From positions 62,001 to 126,000 of the forward strand of contig JAPPMM010000052.1 in assembly GCA_028819075.1 (NCBI GenBank): a stretch of 64,000 bases of DNA, given 5' to 3'. The position numbers and the translations under genes were made by a program. Under the pieces are notes generated by a model. It made no database searches, had not been told where the DNA came from, and worked only from the letters and a program-made list of their open reading frames with translations. Positions 51,785 to 60,167 of this stretch are shown here, piece by piece; positions within the stretch are counted from its first letter, which is position 1, and every line of letters starts with the position of its first letter. This stretch comes from Gammaproteobacteria bacterium. GTDB lineage: Bacteria > Gemmatimonadota > Gemmatimonadetes > Longimicrobiales > Gaopeijiaceae.

Positions 51785-53011
51785 ATGTCCTATGTCGTGT
51801 CGTCGCTACGCCGTATGGTGGCGGGCGCAGTGGCCTTGATCACGATGCTCGCAGGGACCGCACCCTCGCTCGCCGCCCAAAAGATGATCGAACTGCCGAC
51901 CGAGGACAGGCTCCTCGACCCCGACTTCGAGGAAATCTACCAGTTGGGCTCGCTGGATGGGGGTGGCTGGGACACCTTCAGTAGGATTGCCGGCCTCGGT
52001 TTCGACGGCGCCCGCAACCTCTACATTCTCGACACACAAGCGATGCGGATCTCGGTGGTCGATCCGGAGGGCAATCTGGTGCGCCAGTTCATCGGGGAGG
52101 GGGACGGCCCCGGTGAGTTCGGGAACCAATACGCAGCGGCTCTCCGGTTCGCCGTCCTGCGGGACGGGCGGGTTGCCGTCTACGATGCGGGGCGCGTCGG
52201 ATTCGCCCTCTTCGGTGCAGGCGGCGAGTTTGAACGTACGATCCCTGTGGGCGGCGACCGCACGGGGCGTCCGATCCTTTGGGGGGGCATTCAGGCCCTC
52301 CCGGGATTGGAGCGGGTGCTCTCCACGACCTTGGTCATCTACATGGGGAGATCGGATCCGGGGCGGAGATCCCAGTTCCGGTACGTCTTGAGCTACGACC
52401 TTAGCGGTGACGAGGCCGCCGTTGACACGGCTGCGACGGCATGGAACCCCCCCTCGGATCGGCATGCATTCAAGCCGGAGCTGATGGCGGGTGCGCTTCC
52501 TGGCGGGGGCATTGCATATTCCGACTCCTCCGCCTACGCAATCAAGTTCACCGAGCCGGGCGGCCGCGTGACCCGGATCGTGACGCGGCCGTTCCAGCCC
52601 AGGCCCGTATCGTCCCGAATCAGGACTGAGGAGATCGAGCGCCGACTGGAGGCCCTTGAAGGGGGACAACCGACCGGTGACGCGACCATGCGGGCGATGT
52701 ATCAGCCGATGATCGAAGCCCAACGCGCCGGGATCGAGTCCATGGAGTTCTACCCAGAAATGCCAGTCCTGCTCGGCCTACGGACGGGCTGGGAAGGGAC
52801 CATCTGGGTCCGCCGCCGAGGTGAGGAAGGGACGGGAGGCGACCCCATCGATCTAATCACAGCGGACGGGCGCTACTTGGGGACATTTGCGCCCGGCTCC
52901 ATGGCGCTACCCGAGGCTTTCGGCCCCGACGGGCTAGCTGCCTTCGTGGAGACGGACGATTTCGACGTGCCTTACGTGGTGGTGAAGAGGTTGCCGGACG
53001 AGCTTCGCTGA
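51785..53011 (+). CDS. exported 6-bladed beta-propeller protein
   Basis: 408 residues. The signal peptide (MVAGAVALITMLAGTAPSLAAQ) is followed by blades with IAGLGFDGARNLYILDTQAMRISVVDPEGNLVRQFIGEGDGPGEF, VLRDGRVAVYDAGRVGFALFGAGGEFERTI and LLGLRTGWEGTIWVRRRGEEGTGGDPIDLITADGRYLGTF. The family is the same as the propeller encoded in operon 3 (62002). AAGGAG is 8 bases before the ATG. Presumed periplasmic or surface scaffold or receptor; function unknown. Confidence 0.85.
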   Translation: MSYVVSSLRRMVAGAVALITMLAGTAPSLAAQKMIELPTEDRLLDPDFEEIYQLGSLDGGGWDTFSRIAGLGFDGARNLYILDTQAMRISVVDPEGNLVRQFIGEGDGPGEFGNQYAAALRFAVLRDGRVAVYDAGRVGFALFGAGGEFERTIPVGGDRTGRPILWGGIQALPGLERVLSTTLVIYMGRSDPGRRSQFRYVLSYDLSGDEAAVDTAATAWNPPSDRHAFKPELMAGALPGGGIAYSDSSAYAIKFTEPGGRVTRIVTRPFQPRPVSSRIRTEEIERRLEALEGGQPTGDATMRAMYQPMIEAQRAGIESMEFYPEMPVLLGLRTGWEGTIWVRRRGEEGTGGDPIDLITADGRYLGTFAPGSMALPEAFGPDGLAAFVETDDFDVPYVVVKRLPDELR

Positions 53012-53282
53012 TCCGGGGGTGCCCCGTCGAGTGCAAAGTGGGATCCGCTGAGGAATTGCCTGACACTTGACCGCGCCCGAGTTCTGCACGCCCAACACCC
53101 GATCCTGCTCCCGAAGGGTGTTCCTGGCCGAAACGGCAAGTGACTAAGGTTGGCTTCGCCGAATCATCTGGACCGGCTCCGGGCCGGAGAAGCAAGTGCA
53201 GGGGCCCTTAGGGGTGCGCGCGGTTCCGGCCAAACGATTTGTCTTTCCGGCTATGTTGACTCGACGGAAACAAGTATTGTCC

Positions 53283-53340
53283 CACGGCAAGAAACGCAGA
53301 TCGTGCAGTCCCAGTTCAACTTACGTGACTTCCTGCCGTG
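53283..53340. repeat. inverted att-like 17-mer inside an imperfect inverted repeat
   Basis: The complement of GGACTGCACGATCTGCG occupies 53295-53311. It lies between CACGGCA (53283-53289) and TGCCGTG (53334-53340), which pair with adjoining GAA/TTC. Orientation is opposite to copies 1-3, and the integrase fragment lies to its right rather than its left. It probably marks the right end or a rearranged end of the island. Confidence 0.5.
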
Positions 53341-53354
53341 ATTCGGCTCCCCTG

Positions 53355-53440
53355 ACTCTGCCGCTTCCGCCCTCACCCACTCGCGGTGTCCGAGCGACCG
53401 GGTGAGCCTGCGCCCGTTCTCCCGCCACTCAATCTTGGGG
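53355..53440 (-). pseudogene. integrase fragment, remnant 4
   Basis: The sequence matches bases about 39555-39640 of the intact integrase (minus-strand ...WR.NGRRLTRSLGHREW...), same orientation, without start codon or either end. The 560-bp gap 53012-53571 holds this, the inverted att-like motif and a dispersed-repeat copy. Confidence 0.65.
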
Positions 53441-53462
53441 CCGGAAGCCGCTTGCGGTCACA

Positions 53463-53495
53463 CCACGGCCAGCGGAGCGCCGATGCCGATCCGGG
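53463..53495 (+). repeat. dispersed island repeat, copy 3
   Basis: CCACGGCC, AGCGGAGCG and CCGATGCCGATCCG as at 40091-40126, immediately after the integrase fragment. Confidence 0.5.
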
Positions 53496-53571
53496 CCTCA
53501 AGGCCGTCCACCTCACAACTCCCTGCGAGAAGACAGGATAACGTACGGCAACTGGCCGCCCTGCTTTCTGG

Positions 53572-54090
53572 CTAGCTGGAAGCCAGGCCAGCCCTCGCGT
53601 GCCGGATGCGCGCCCTGACCGCCGCCGATTCCCGCTCCTCCGCTGCTGCGAACAGCGCCTCTATCTCATTGCGGAGCCCCGGCTCCGCCGCCGCCATCAG
53701 CCCGAGCCCGTTGTACGCCCATGCCCTCAGGAACACGCGCCGCGACCGGATCAGCCTCCTGAGGGCGCGGTTGAGCGTCACGGTGCGGTCGGCGGGCAGC
53801 TCCATGTGCGGCAGTGTCTGCAGGAGGTGCAGGAGCCCGTCCGGCTCCTCCACGTGGTCGAGGAGGTCGACGACCCGCGCGGTGGACTCCCCGCGCGGCG
53901 CGTCTCCACGCTCGGCCAGCCACTTGATCACCCATGTGGCGCCGACCTGAAGCGCCGCCTCGTCGCTCGCCGCGAGATCCAGGAGCCGCGGCAGGGCGCG
54001 CTCGGGCGTATCCCGCACCGCTTCGGCCACGGCTCGGAACGGCGCGACCCGCTTCCCGTCGTAGCTCCTGAGCGTCTTGGCTATGTCCAT
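53572..54090 (-). CDS. HEAT-repeat-like helical protein
   Basis: 172 residues of paired helices: APFRAVAEAVRDTPERALPRLLDLAASDEAALQVGATWVIKWLAERG, LDHVEEPDGLLHLLQTLPHMELP, RLIRSRRVFLRAWAYNGLGLMAA and RNEIEALFAAAEERESAAVRARIRHARAG. This matches small HEAT/PBS-lyase-type repeat proteins used as adaptors. It has no signal peptide, so it is cytoplasmic. It lies just outside the last integrase relic. Confidence 0.7.
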   Translation of the reverse strand: MDIAKTLRSYDGKRVAPFRAVAEAVRDTPERALPRLLDLAASDEAALQVGATWVIKWLAERGDAPRGESTARVVDLLDHVEEPDGLLHLLQTLPHMELPADRTVTLNRALRRLIRSRRVFLRAWAYNGLGLMAAAEPGLRNEIEALFAAAEERESAAVRARIRHARAGLASS

Positions 54091-54405
54091 CGTGCTCCCT
54101 CAAGCCGCGCGGCGATGCACGCCGCTACGGCTGCAACTTTTCTGTGCTTCATGGTCGTCAGCCCGCCGTCGTCGTGGTGGGCCGCGCGGCTCCGGGCGGG
54201 ACGGCTCGCTACCGGGAAGGTAACCTCCAGCGGGACGAGCAAGTGCCAGCGGCACCGCCTCTAACAGGTCAGCGCGCGCCGGCGCCAGGCCGACGGGGGC
54301 CTCGGCGGACCCGGCGTCTCAAAGAGACTGGAGAGGAAACCCCGTCTCGAAATCGAGAACCCCTAGACGTTTGGTACACCTGGATGTCGCCGAGGCGGTG
54401 TGGCC
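54091..54405. other. 315-bp gap without a supported gene
   Basis: No domain-bearing frame. It should contain the promoter of the HEAT-repeat gene; I see no clear consensus. Confidence 0.4.
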
Positions 54406-55095
54406 TTAGCGAGAGTTCCGGAGCACTCGAACCGTTGAAACGCCGAATTCATCTTCCACCACACCGTATAACATCTGTCCCCTGACCGATTTCAGGTCGA
54501 GGCGTTCCGGCAGAATCAACGATGTGACCGCATCGTCCGGATGGAGCACTCGCCATTGAAGGGATCCTCCCGTCAGGGGTGTCCCGATGTAGATCAGTCC
54601 GCTGGATTCGTCGGCCACCAAGCGGGTGATGCCGGACCAGAGAGCCGGACCGCGCAACTCAATCCTGCCGGGGAGCGCGTCGCCACAATCGGCCCTGATC
54701 TGCCGCTTGACTTCCGACAGGTCCGAGTCCGACACCGCACGCACATTGACCGGGACGAGAGCCAAGCGACCGACCTCCACCCCCGCCTGCCTCATGTGAT
54801 GCCAGGCGATCTCCCCCGTGTATCCGTCGGCGAAGACCAGAGTCGAGTCGCCGATGGTGGCCCAGGCCCCGGCATCACCGAAGGGAGTCCACGCACTCGA
54901 ATAGGGGATGCGATCGGCGGCATCGAACCAGAGCGCGTTGTTGCTTCGAAAGCTCGCAACAGTGTCCGGACTCATGCCGGGTCTGGAGATGACGAGGCGA
55001 TAGAACGGCGAAAACACCTGGTCCTGGACTGTCATGACCGGGAAGAGTTCGCTGAGCACATAGCCGTACCGAGCTTCCGCCAGACCCCGGCCCAC
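54406..55095 (-). pseudogene. N-terminally truncated 6-bladed beta-propeller
   Basis: About 229 codons encode the last blades of a propeller: NALWFDAADRIPYSSAWTPFGDAGAWATIGDSTLVFADGYTGEIAWH, ITRLVADESSGLIYIG and LPERLDLKSVRGQMLYGVVEDEFGVSTVRVL, the standard family ending. The first third and a signal peptide are missing, and the upstream 60 bp gives no continuation. It is probably a remnant; a shortened functional protein seems unlikely. Confidence 0.6.
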
Positions 55096-55162
55096 CCGTC
55101 ACGCCGAAAGCATCCCGGCGCGGGTGGGGGCGCCCTCTCCGCTTGTCGAGGACCCGGGGGAG

Positions 55163-56355
55163 TCAACTACGGTTCCTTGTCAGGTTGTACATCACGACCC
55201 GTTCCACCCCCAGGTCGTCGCGGTGCACGGCGAGCAGGTAGGCAGCCCCGAATTCGAGCGGTGTCAATTCCAGACCGGGACGGAAGTGGCATTAGAAGTC
55301 CCCACGCGCCTGAAAGGCCATCCATGACGATTCTTCGCGGGGCCTCGTGTAACGCTTCAGCCACAGGCGCCCGTCATACCCGATCATGAGATCCGAAGCG
55401 GTCGGAAAGACCTCGGCAACGGGTCGATTGTCGCTGATGGCAGCCTCGTGCCCTGCGCTCCAGCCCGGGCTTCCGGGACCGCCATGCTCGGCGATGTAGT
55501 CCTCGTGAGCCGCTTGTACGTGCACGCCGGTCACCTTCTCTGTCCGGATCCGACCAGCGTATGATGCGGCGCAGCCGGAACGTTCCATCCAGGATCCGAA
55601 CCTCCGGTTCCCGCGCGGTGGTCATCGCGACGGTGGACGAGCGGGCGGCTACCAGCGAAGACGCCTCGAAGAGTGGCTCGACGAAACCGGCGAATCCCGG
55701 CATCGCAACGAGCCGCTTTCCCGGCAGGGTCGCAAGCGTATCGAGAACGGAACCATCGGGGCCATGTGCGATCGCCAGGTAGTTCACCGGAGTGGCGAAA
55801 TGGTCACCCGCTCCGCCAGTCGCCTGCGTCACATTCACTGAGGCGCCCCCGTCCAGCACGCCGCCAGGAGGGATGAGGGTGTGCAGGGAAAAGTCGTCTG
55901 GAGCCATGGAGCGGATGAACACCCCGTCCGCGGAAAAGATGTTGAAGCGCCAGGGCAGGTAGTCGCCTACCCAGAGGGTGTCACCCGGCAGGACCCATAG
56001 GAGCCAAGGGCTGCGAAATTCACCGGGTCCCTCGCCACGACCACCCATGGAAACGAGGTGTGCACCGGATTCGGCGAACACGCGGACTTTTCGGCTGGAG
56101 CCGTCCACGACCGCCACGGAGCCGTCGGCGAGGCGGGCCGCATGGCGCACCTGAAAGAAGATGTGGGGAGCGTCCCCTTCGCGTGCGCCGATCGAGAGGA
56201 TCGGCTCGTCGCCGATTGCGCAGCGAGCCTCCGCGGTCGTCCACGGATCGCTGGTGACCGATTTCGATGCCGGCGCTGTCGGTGACCATGGCCGAGGAGC
56301 GGTCGGCAGGCGCGCCGTTGCCGCACGCCGCGATAGCGGCAATGGCAATGGGCAT
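55163..56355 (-). pseudogene. frameshifted 6-bladed beta-propeller lipoprotein
   Basis: The N-terminus MPIAIAAIAACGNG with lipobox and DSAGIEI is in one frame. The body, from VTSDPWTTAEARCAIGDEPIL through GRGEGPGEFRSPWLLWVLPGDTLWVGDYL, is in a second frame after a shift near 56258. The C-terminus (TGVHVQAAHEDYIAEHGG...) is in a third frame after a shift near 55540. A TAA at 55292-55294 interrupts it before ELTPLEFGAAYLLAVHRDDLGVERVVMYNL. Two frameshifts and a stop mark it as inactive. Confidence 0.75.
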
Positions 56356-56633
56356 GGCGGCATGGGTGGTTGGGGAACGCTTTGATCGTCATCCGGATCC
56401 TTCCAGCGATCGGCTGACTACGGCGGGTCTAGGCTTTAGACGGCCACTTCAAGCCACGGGGATTCCGGTGTGGCCATGGAGCGGTGGCAAAGCGTCCGGC
56501 ACTCGACCGGGGAGGTGGACGAGAAGCCGAGGAAGGTGGTGGTGGTTGTGGATGGGAAATCGTACGTGCCCGCTCGCGGTGCGCCAGGGTATCGTAGAAG
56601 AGACCACCACGGCCTGCACTCCACCTCATCGGG

Positions 56634-58556
56634 CTACGATTTCGGCAGCGGGTTGTCCCGGAGTTGCGCGAGTGCCTCCAACTGCCTCGGGATGTCGGAG
56701 ACGTGCGAGAAGGCGAAACGCACGTTGCCACTGGCGTCCAATACAAAGTACGCCGGAGTCCCACTGACGCCGAAAGCGTTCTGGGCCTCTGCATCCAAAT
56801 CATAATACACGGGATAGCTCACGCCTCGGGCCGCAATGAACTCTTCCATGCCCGGACCGGGCTGGTCGTCAGTCGTGACAGAGAGGATTTGGACAGCGTT
56901 GGGATCAAGGCGTTCGCGGAGACGCAGCACCTGCGGAATCTCGTCGACAGAATATGCACAGCCCCGCGTCCAGAAGACGAGCACGGTGGTCCTGCCCGCG
57001 ACGAGGTCCGGAACGGGCATACGGTTTCCGTGCTTGTCGGCGACGCTGTTGGGGCGGGGGGCCCACCGGACGGTGTCCGCGAGGATGCGCGGAAGCATTC
57101 GTGCTTCGGCCGACTCGAGAAGAGCGCGCCATTCCGGGCCCTCGGGATTCTGCCCGACCAGGGCCGCCAGCGAATCCGCCTCGGCGATACTTGTAAGGGG
57201 ATCGACCGCGACAACGGCGTAGTCACGCGTCGCACCCGCGATGTCTCCCCGAGACAACTTCAGGTCAGCGAGGCGTTGGAAGACCGCGGGGTCCACCGCT
57301 GTGGCGACCGCCTCCTCAAGAGCCTCCAACGCCTCGTCTTCCTCTCCCGCAGCGGAGAGAAGCTCGCTGTAAGTCACCAGCCGGTCCGCCCACTGTCGGG
57401 CCCGGGTTCGTGCATACTCGCTCACGGTCCGGCCAAGTGGTCTTCTGGGATGCACCACGAGATCTGCGGGTTCCCGTCCGGCTCGCGCAGGGCGTTCCAG
57501 TCCCTGGCGCGCGAGTTCCAGCGCCCGTTCTCGTCGCTCGGGAAAGCTGGCCAACACTCTTGCGGCAGAGAATTGGCTTCCCCGATCCGCAAGCATTCTT
57601 TCGATCCAGCGGTCGGTCGCTGCCAGGTCGTCAGCGGCCATCTGCAGCGCCCAACTCAGCATCTGTGATCCGGTACCCTCCGCGTATGGCCAATACTCTT
57701 CGAACGCTGCCAGCGCGGCGTCGGCGTCACGGTCCTCGAAGAACTTGCGGAGGGTCTCGATTCCAACGATCTGCGCCCACGAGCGCGTGCCCCTGCCCTC
57801 GTCTCGAGCACGCTCTGTCCAAAACGCCAGGGCGACCGAGTCCTCCACGTCTTGCGCGTAACCCTGGATCGCTACGACGGTCGCCGGGGAGAGTTGAGTC
57901 CGGTGGGCATACTCTTCATGAAGGCCCCTGAAGTTCTCCTGGTGCCAAGCAAGCAGGCTGTCGCTTCCGGTGGAACCGAGCGCCACATCCTCGTGGAACC
58001 GCAGCACACTCCAGCCTCGCAGGGAGTCGGGATAGAGTTGCATTGCAAGCCGATTGGACTCGTAGGCCGTGATCCAGTTGCGGCCGGCATGGTCGTAGGC
58101 GCGCTGAATCAACGAGTGGTAGAGAGGCTCGCCGTCCTCCCCGTGCACCAACAGCTCGAACAGCTTCCCGCCATTGGCGTCGATGCGCTCGCCAGCGTTA
58201 TTCTCGACCACGAAAGCAGCGTACACGATGTCGTCGGAAAGGGTGAAGCTCGCGGCGAAGGTGCCCTTGACAGCCGGCTCCAGCGTGGCGACCTGAATGT
58301 TGTCCAAACGGCGATTGTACTGGCCATCTCGGTCCGTCCGGAAGTGACCGCGCAGCACGAGCTCTTGCTCGCCTGCCAGCATCTCGATCGGAGTATAGGT
58401 GGCTAGCATGCGAGAGTTCGGCACCGGCGCCTCGGGCGAGAAGCGTAGTCGCGTCTCCGAAGCAAGCTCTTGTCCATTCACGGCGCGCGGGATTGGCCCG
58501 AGGACCCACCAGACCATCAGTCCGTACCGAACGATTCTCTTCGCCGTCTCAATCAT
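56634..58556 (-). CDS. exported TPR protein with TlpA-like thioredoxin domain lacking the second Cys
   Basis: 640 residues. A signal peptide precedes a beta-sandwich-like N-terminal domain (about 35-130). A long TPR-like helical region follows (about 140-480, e.g. YSELLSAAGEEDEALEALEEAVATAVDPAVFQRLADLKLSRGDIAGATRDY). The thioredoxin-fold domain (about 500-640) contains TTVLVFWTRGCAYSVDEIPQVLRLR and VSGTPAYFVLDASGN, which has the cis-Pro. The usual W-C-x-x-C reads G-C-A-Y-S, so only one catalytic Cys remains; such C-x-x-S forms suit disulfide trapping or isomerisation rather than simple reduction. It is second gene of operon 2. Confidence 0.8.
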   Translation of the reverse strand: MIETAKRIVRYGLMVWWVLGPIPRAVNGQELASETRLRFSPEAPVPNSRMLATYTPIEMLAGEQELVLRGHFRTDRDGQYNRRLDNIQVATLEPAVKGTFAASFTLSDDIVYAAFVVENNAGERIDANGGKLFELLVHGEDGEPLYHSLIQRAYDHAGRNWITAYESNRLAMQLYPDSLRGWSVLRFHEDVALGSTGSDSLLAWHQENFRGLHEEYAHRTQLSPATVVAIQGYAQDVEDSVALAFWTERARDEGRGTRSWAQIVGIETLRKFFEDRDADAALAAFEEYWPYAEGTGSQMLSWALQMAADDLAATDRWIERMLADRGSQFSAARVLASFPERRERALELARQGLERPARAGREPADLVVHPRRPLGRTVSEYARTRARQWADRLVTYSELLSAAGEEDEALEALEEAVATAVDPAVFQRLADLKLSRGDIAGATRDYAVVAVDPLTSIAEADSLAALVGQNPEGPEWRALLESAEARMLPRILADTVRWAPRPNSVADKHGNRMPVPDLVAGRTTVLVFWTRGCAYSVDEIPQVLRLRERLDPNAVQILSVTTDDQPGPGMEEFIAARGVSYPVYYDLDAEAQNAFGVSGTPAYFVLDASGNVRFAFSHVSDIPRQLEALAQLRDNPLPKS

Positions 58557-58622
58557 CGGATGCTCTCCCCTCGTCTGGAGTCGCCATGGCCAACCATCGC
58601 TGGTACTCGCGCCGTTGGCGCT

Positions 58623-59318
58623 TCACCAACCGACATCTGGGTGGCTCTCGGGCTCCCGCTCCAGCCGGTTCACGTCAAGTGGCAGACCCTGCTCTAGCCA
58701 TCGTAGGATGTCATTCCGGCCACGTGCATTCGCCACGACCAAGTCATCGCCGGTCTTAATCGTGGATTCGGACGAGTAGGAACTCGTATCGACAAGACGC
58801 TCGACTACGATCACCTGGGGCGTCGAAGCCGCAGCCTTGCCTTCTCGCCACGCGAATCGCACGACTTGCTCGTTGAGCCAACTTCCGCCGACGGCGATTT
58901 GGTCAAAGGCCGTGCCAACGGTCCCTCCCCCAATGTCCGAAAGGTACGCGAGCCCCGCCTCGGGGTCCTCGTCGATCGCCACGCCCACAACTTCAATGTG
59001 AGCGTACTTGATTCCGTAGGCAGAGCGCATCCTCTCCCGGATGAGACCAAAGGCTTCCCTGATCTCGGGCAGGTTGGACCACCCGCAATCCGACGCCCCG
59101 ATGACGAAGGCAACCAGGTGCGTGCCGTCGACCGAAGCAAACGGGTTGGTAGGCGCGTCGGGAATGGGGCCTTCCGCGCGAATGCTATCCGCTCCCGTCG
59201 CTTGCATTGCCTCCAGCGGACTCGGTGCCGCCAGGTAACCGACCAACGTTGACACAAAGAGAACGGAGAGTACCAGAGGATTCCGAGCAACCGACCTCAG
59301 GAGCTTTCCGTTTCGCAT
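58623..59318 (-). CDS. exported thioredoxin-fold protein with C-x-x-S motif
   Basis: 231 residues. Membrane or signal segment at about 14-32 (PLVLSVLFVSTLVGYLAA). A thioredoxin-like domain follows: HLVAFVIGASDCGWSNLPEIREAFGLIRER places C78-G-W-S81 at the position of C-x-x-C. Later KYAHIEVVGVAIDEDPEAGLAYL and AASTPQVIVVERLVD supply the central strands and the cis-Pro-like TPQ. The domain call is by pattern and is moderately certain. GGAG is 8 bases before the ATG. It is the first gene downstream of operator block 2 and lies 66 bp before the TlpA-like gene. Confidence 0.7.
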   Translation of the reverse strand: MRNGKLLRSVARNPLVLSVLFVSTLVGYLAAPSPLEAMQATGADSIRAEGPIPDAPTNPFASVDGTHLVAFVIGASDCGWSNLPEIREAFGLIRERMRSAYGIKYAHIEVVGVAIDEDPEAGLAYLSDIGGGTVGTAFDQIAVGGSWLNEQVVRFAWREGKAAASTPQVIVVERLVDTSSYSSESTIKTGDDLVVANARGRNDILRWLEQGLPLDVNRLEREPESHPDVGW

Positions 59319-59411
59319 TCTTATCTCTCCGTTGCTGAACCGGACGTTTTTAGACGGGACCGCGTTCCCGACGGCTAGGAAACAAAGATGCGGGGTGCCG
59401 CGGCCCGGCGT

Positions 59412-59477
59412 TAGCGGGAGATTCCCGCAACCGCTGACGGGAGAACTACTGATTCCCAGGACGGGAAAATCCCCCCG
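59412..59477 (-). promoter_or_regulatory. triple TCCCG operator block, promoter 2
   Basis: Read on the minus strand: an imperfect palindrome (59459-59477, left arm degenerate), half-site TCCCGTCA (complement of 59435-59442) and palindrome TTGCGGGA-ATC-TCCCGCTA (complement of 59412-59430), the last identical to the second palindrome of block 1. Arm spacing is again 24 and 23 bp. It ends 93 bp before the start of the C-x-x-S gene and lies 34 bp after the regulator stop. Confidence 0.75.
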
Positions 59478-59510
59478 AGGCTTTCAACGGCCCGCCGGTT
59501 GCGCCGCGGC

Positions 59511-60167
59511 CTACTCCTGTTCGCTGCCGCTCAACAGCCCGCTTTCGAGGGCGAACCGCACGATGTCGGTGCGGCCGGTCAGGCCCAGCTTGCGCCGCGC
59601 GCGCGCCAAATACCCCTCGACCGTCTTCGGACTGACGAACATCCTCCTGGCCGTCTCGCTGGCGGTGAAACCGCGGGCGCACAGCTCGATCACCGTGCGT
59701 TCCCGCGCCGACAGGGCGTCCAGTCCTGGCACCTCCCGGGCGCGCTCGCCCTTGCTGCGCGCGAGAAGCTCGGCGGCTTGGCGCGGAAGGTAGGAGTGCC
59801 CGCGGGCAAGGGCTTCGATCGCCCCGATGAGGTCCGTGTCGGCCACCGACTTGTTGAGATAGCCCGTCGCCCCGGCGTCGAGCGAGCGCGCAAGCTGATC
59901 CTCCTCATCGTGCACGGTCAGGACCAGAACTCTGGCGTCGAGGTCGAGAGCTGTGATCTTGCGCGTGGCCCGGATGCCGCCCATGCCGGGCATCGCCAGG
60001 TCCATGATGACGACATCGGGTTCGAGCCGCTCCGCGTCGGCCACGCCCTCCTCGCCCGAAGATGCCTCGCCCACAACCTCGATCCGGCCGGTGGATTCCA
60101 GCAACGCCCGGAGTCCGGCGCGCACGACCTTGTGATCGTCGATCAACAGCACGCGGATCTTCTTCAA
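59511..60167 (-). CDS. LuxR/NarL-type response regulator
   Basis: 218 residues. The receiver domain (about 1-120) has acidic D10/D11, phospho-acceptor D56 in VVIMDLAMPGMGG, and K at GYLNKSVADTD. The LuxR-type helix-turn-helix (about 150-212) reads LSARERTVIELCARGFTASETARRMFVSPKTVEGYLARARRKLGLTGRTDI. It pairs with the adjacent kinase: its TTG start overlaps the kinase stop (TTGA). It is the natural candidate to bind the triple TCCCG operators at three promoters within 12 kb. A decayed copy is at 49530-49900. Confidence 0.92.
   Translation of the reverse strand: MKKIRVLLIDDHKVVRAGLRALLESTGRIEVVGEASSGEEGVADAERLEPDVVIMDLAMPGMGGIRATRKITALDLDARVLVLTVHDEEDQLARSLDAGATGYLNKSVADTDLIGAIEALARGHSYLPRQAAELLARSKGERAREVPGLDALSARERTVIELCARGFTASETARRMFVSPKTVEGYLARARRKLGLTGRTDIVRFALESGLLSGSEQE

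Noticed and set aside
39749..53311. CRISPR array
   Set aside because: The repeats are four widely spaced copies linked to integrase ends, not regular repeats with short spacers.
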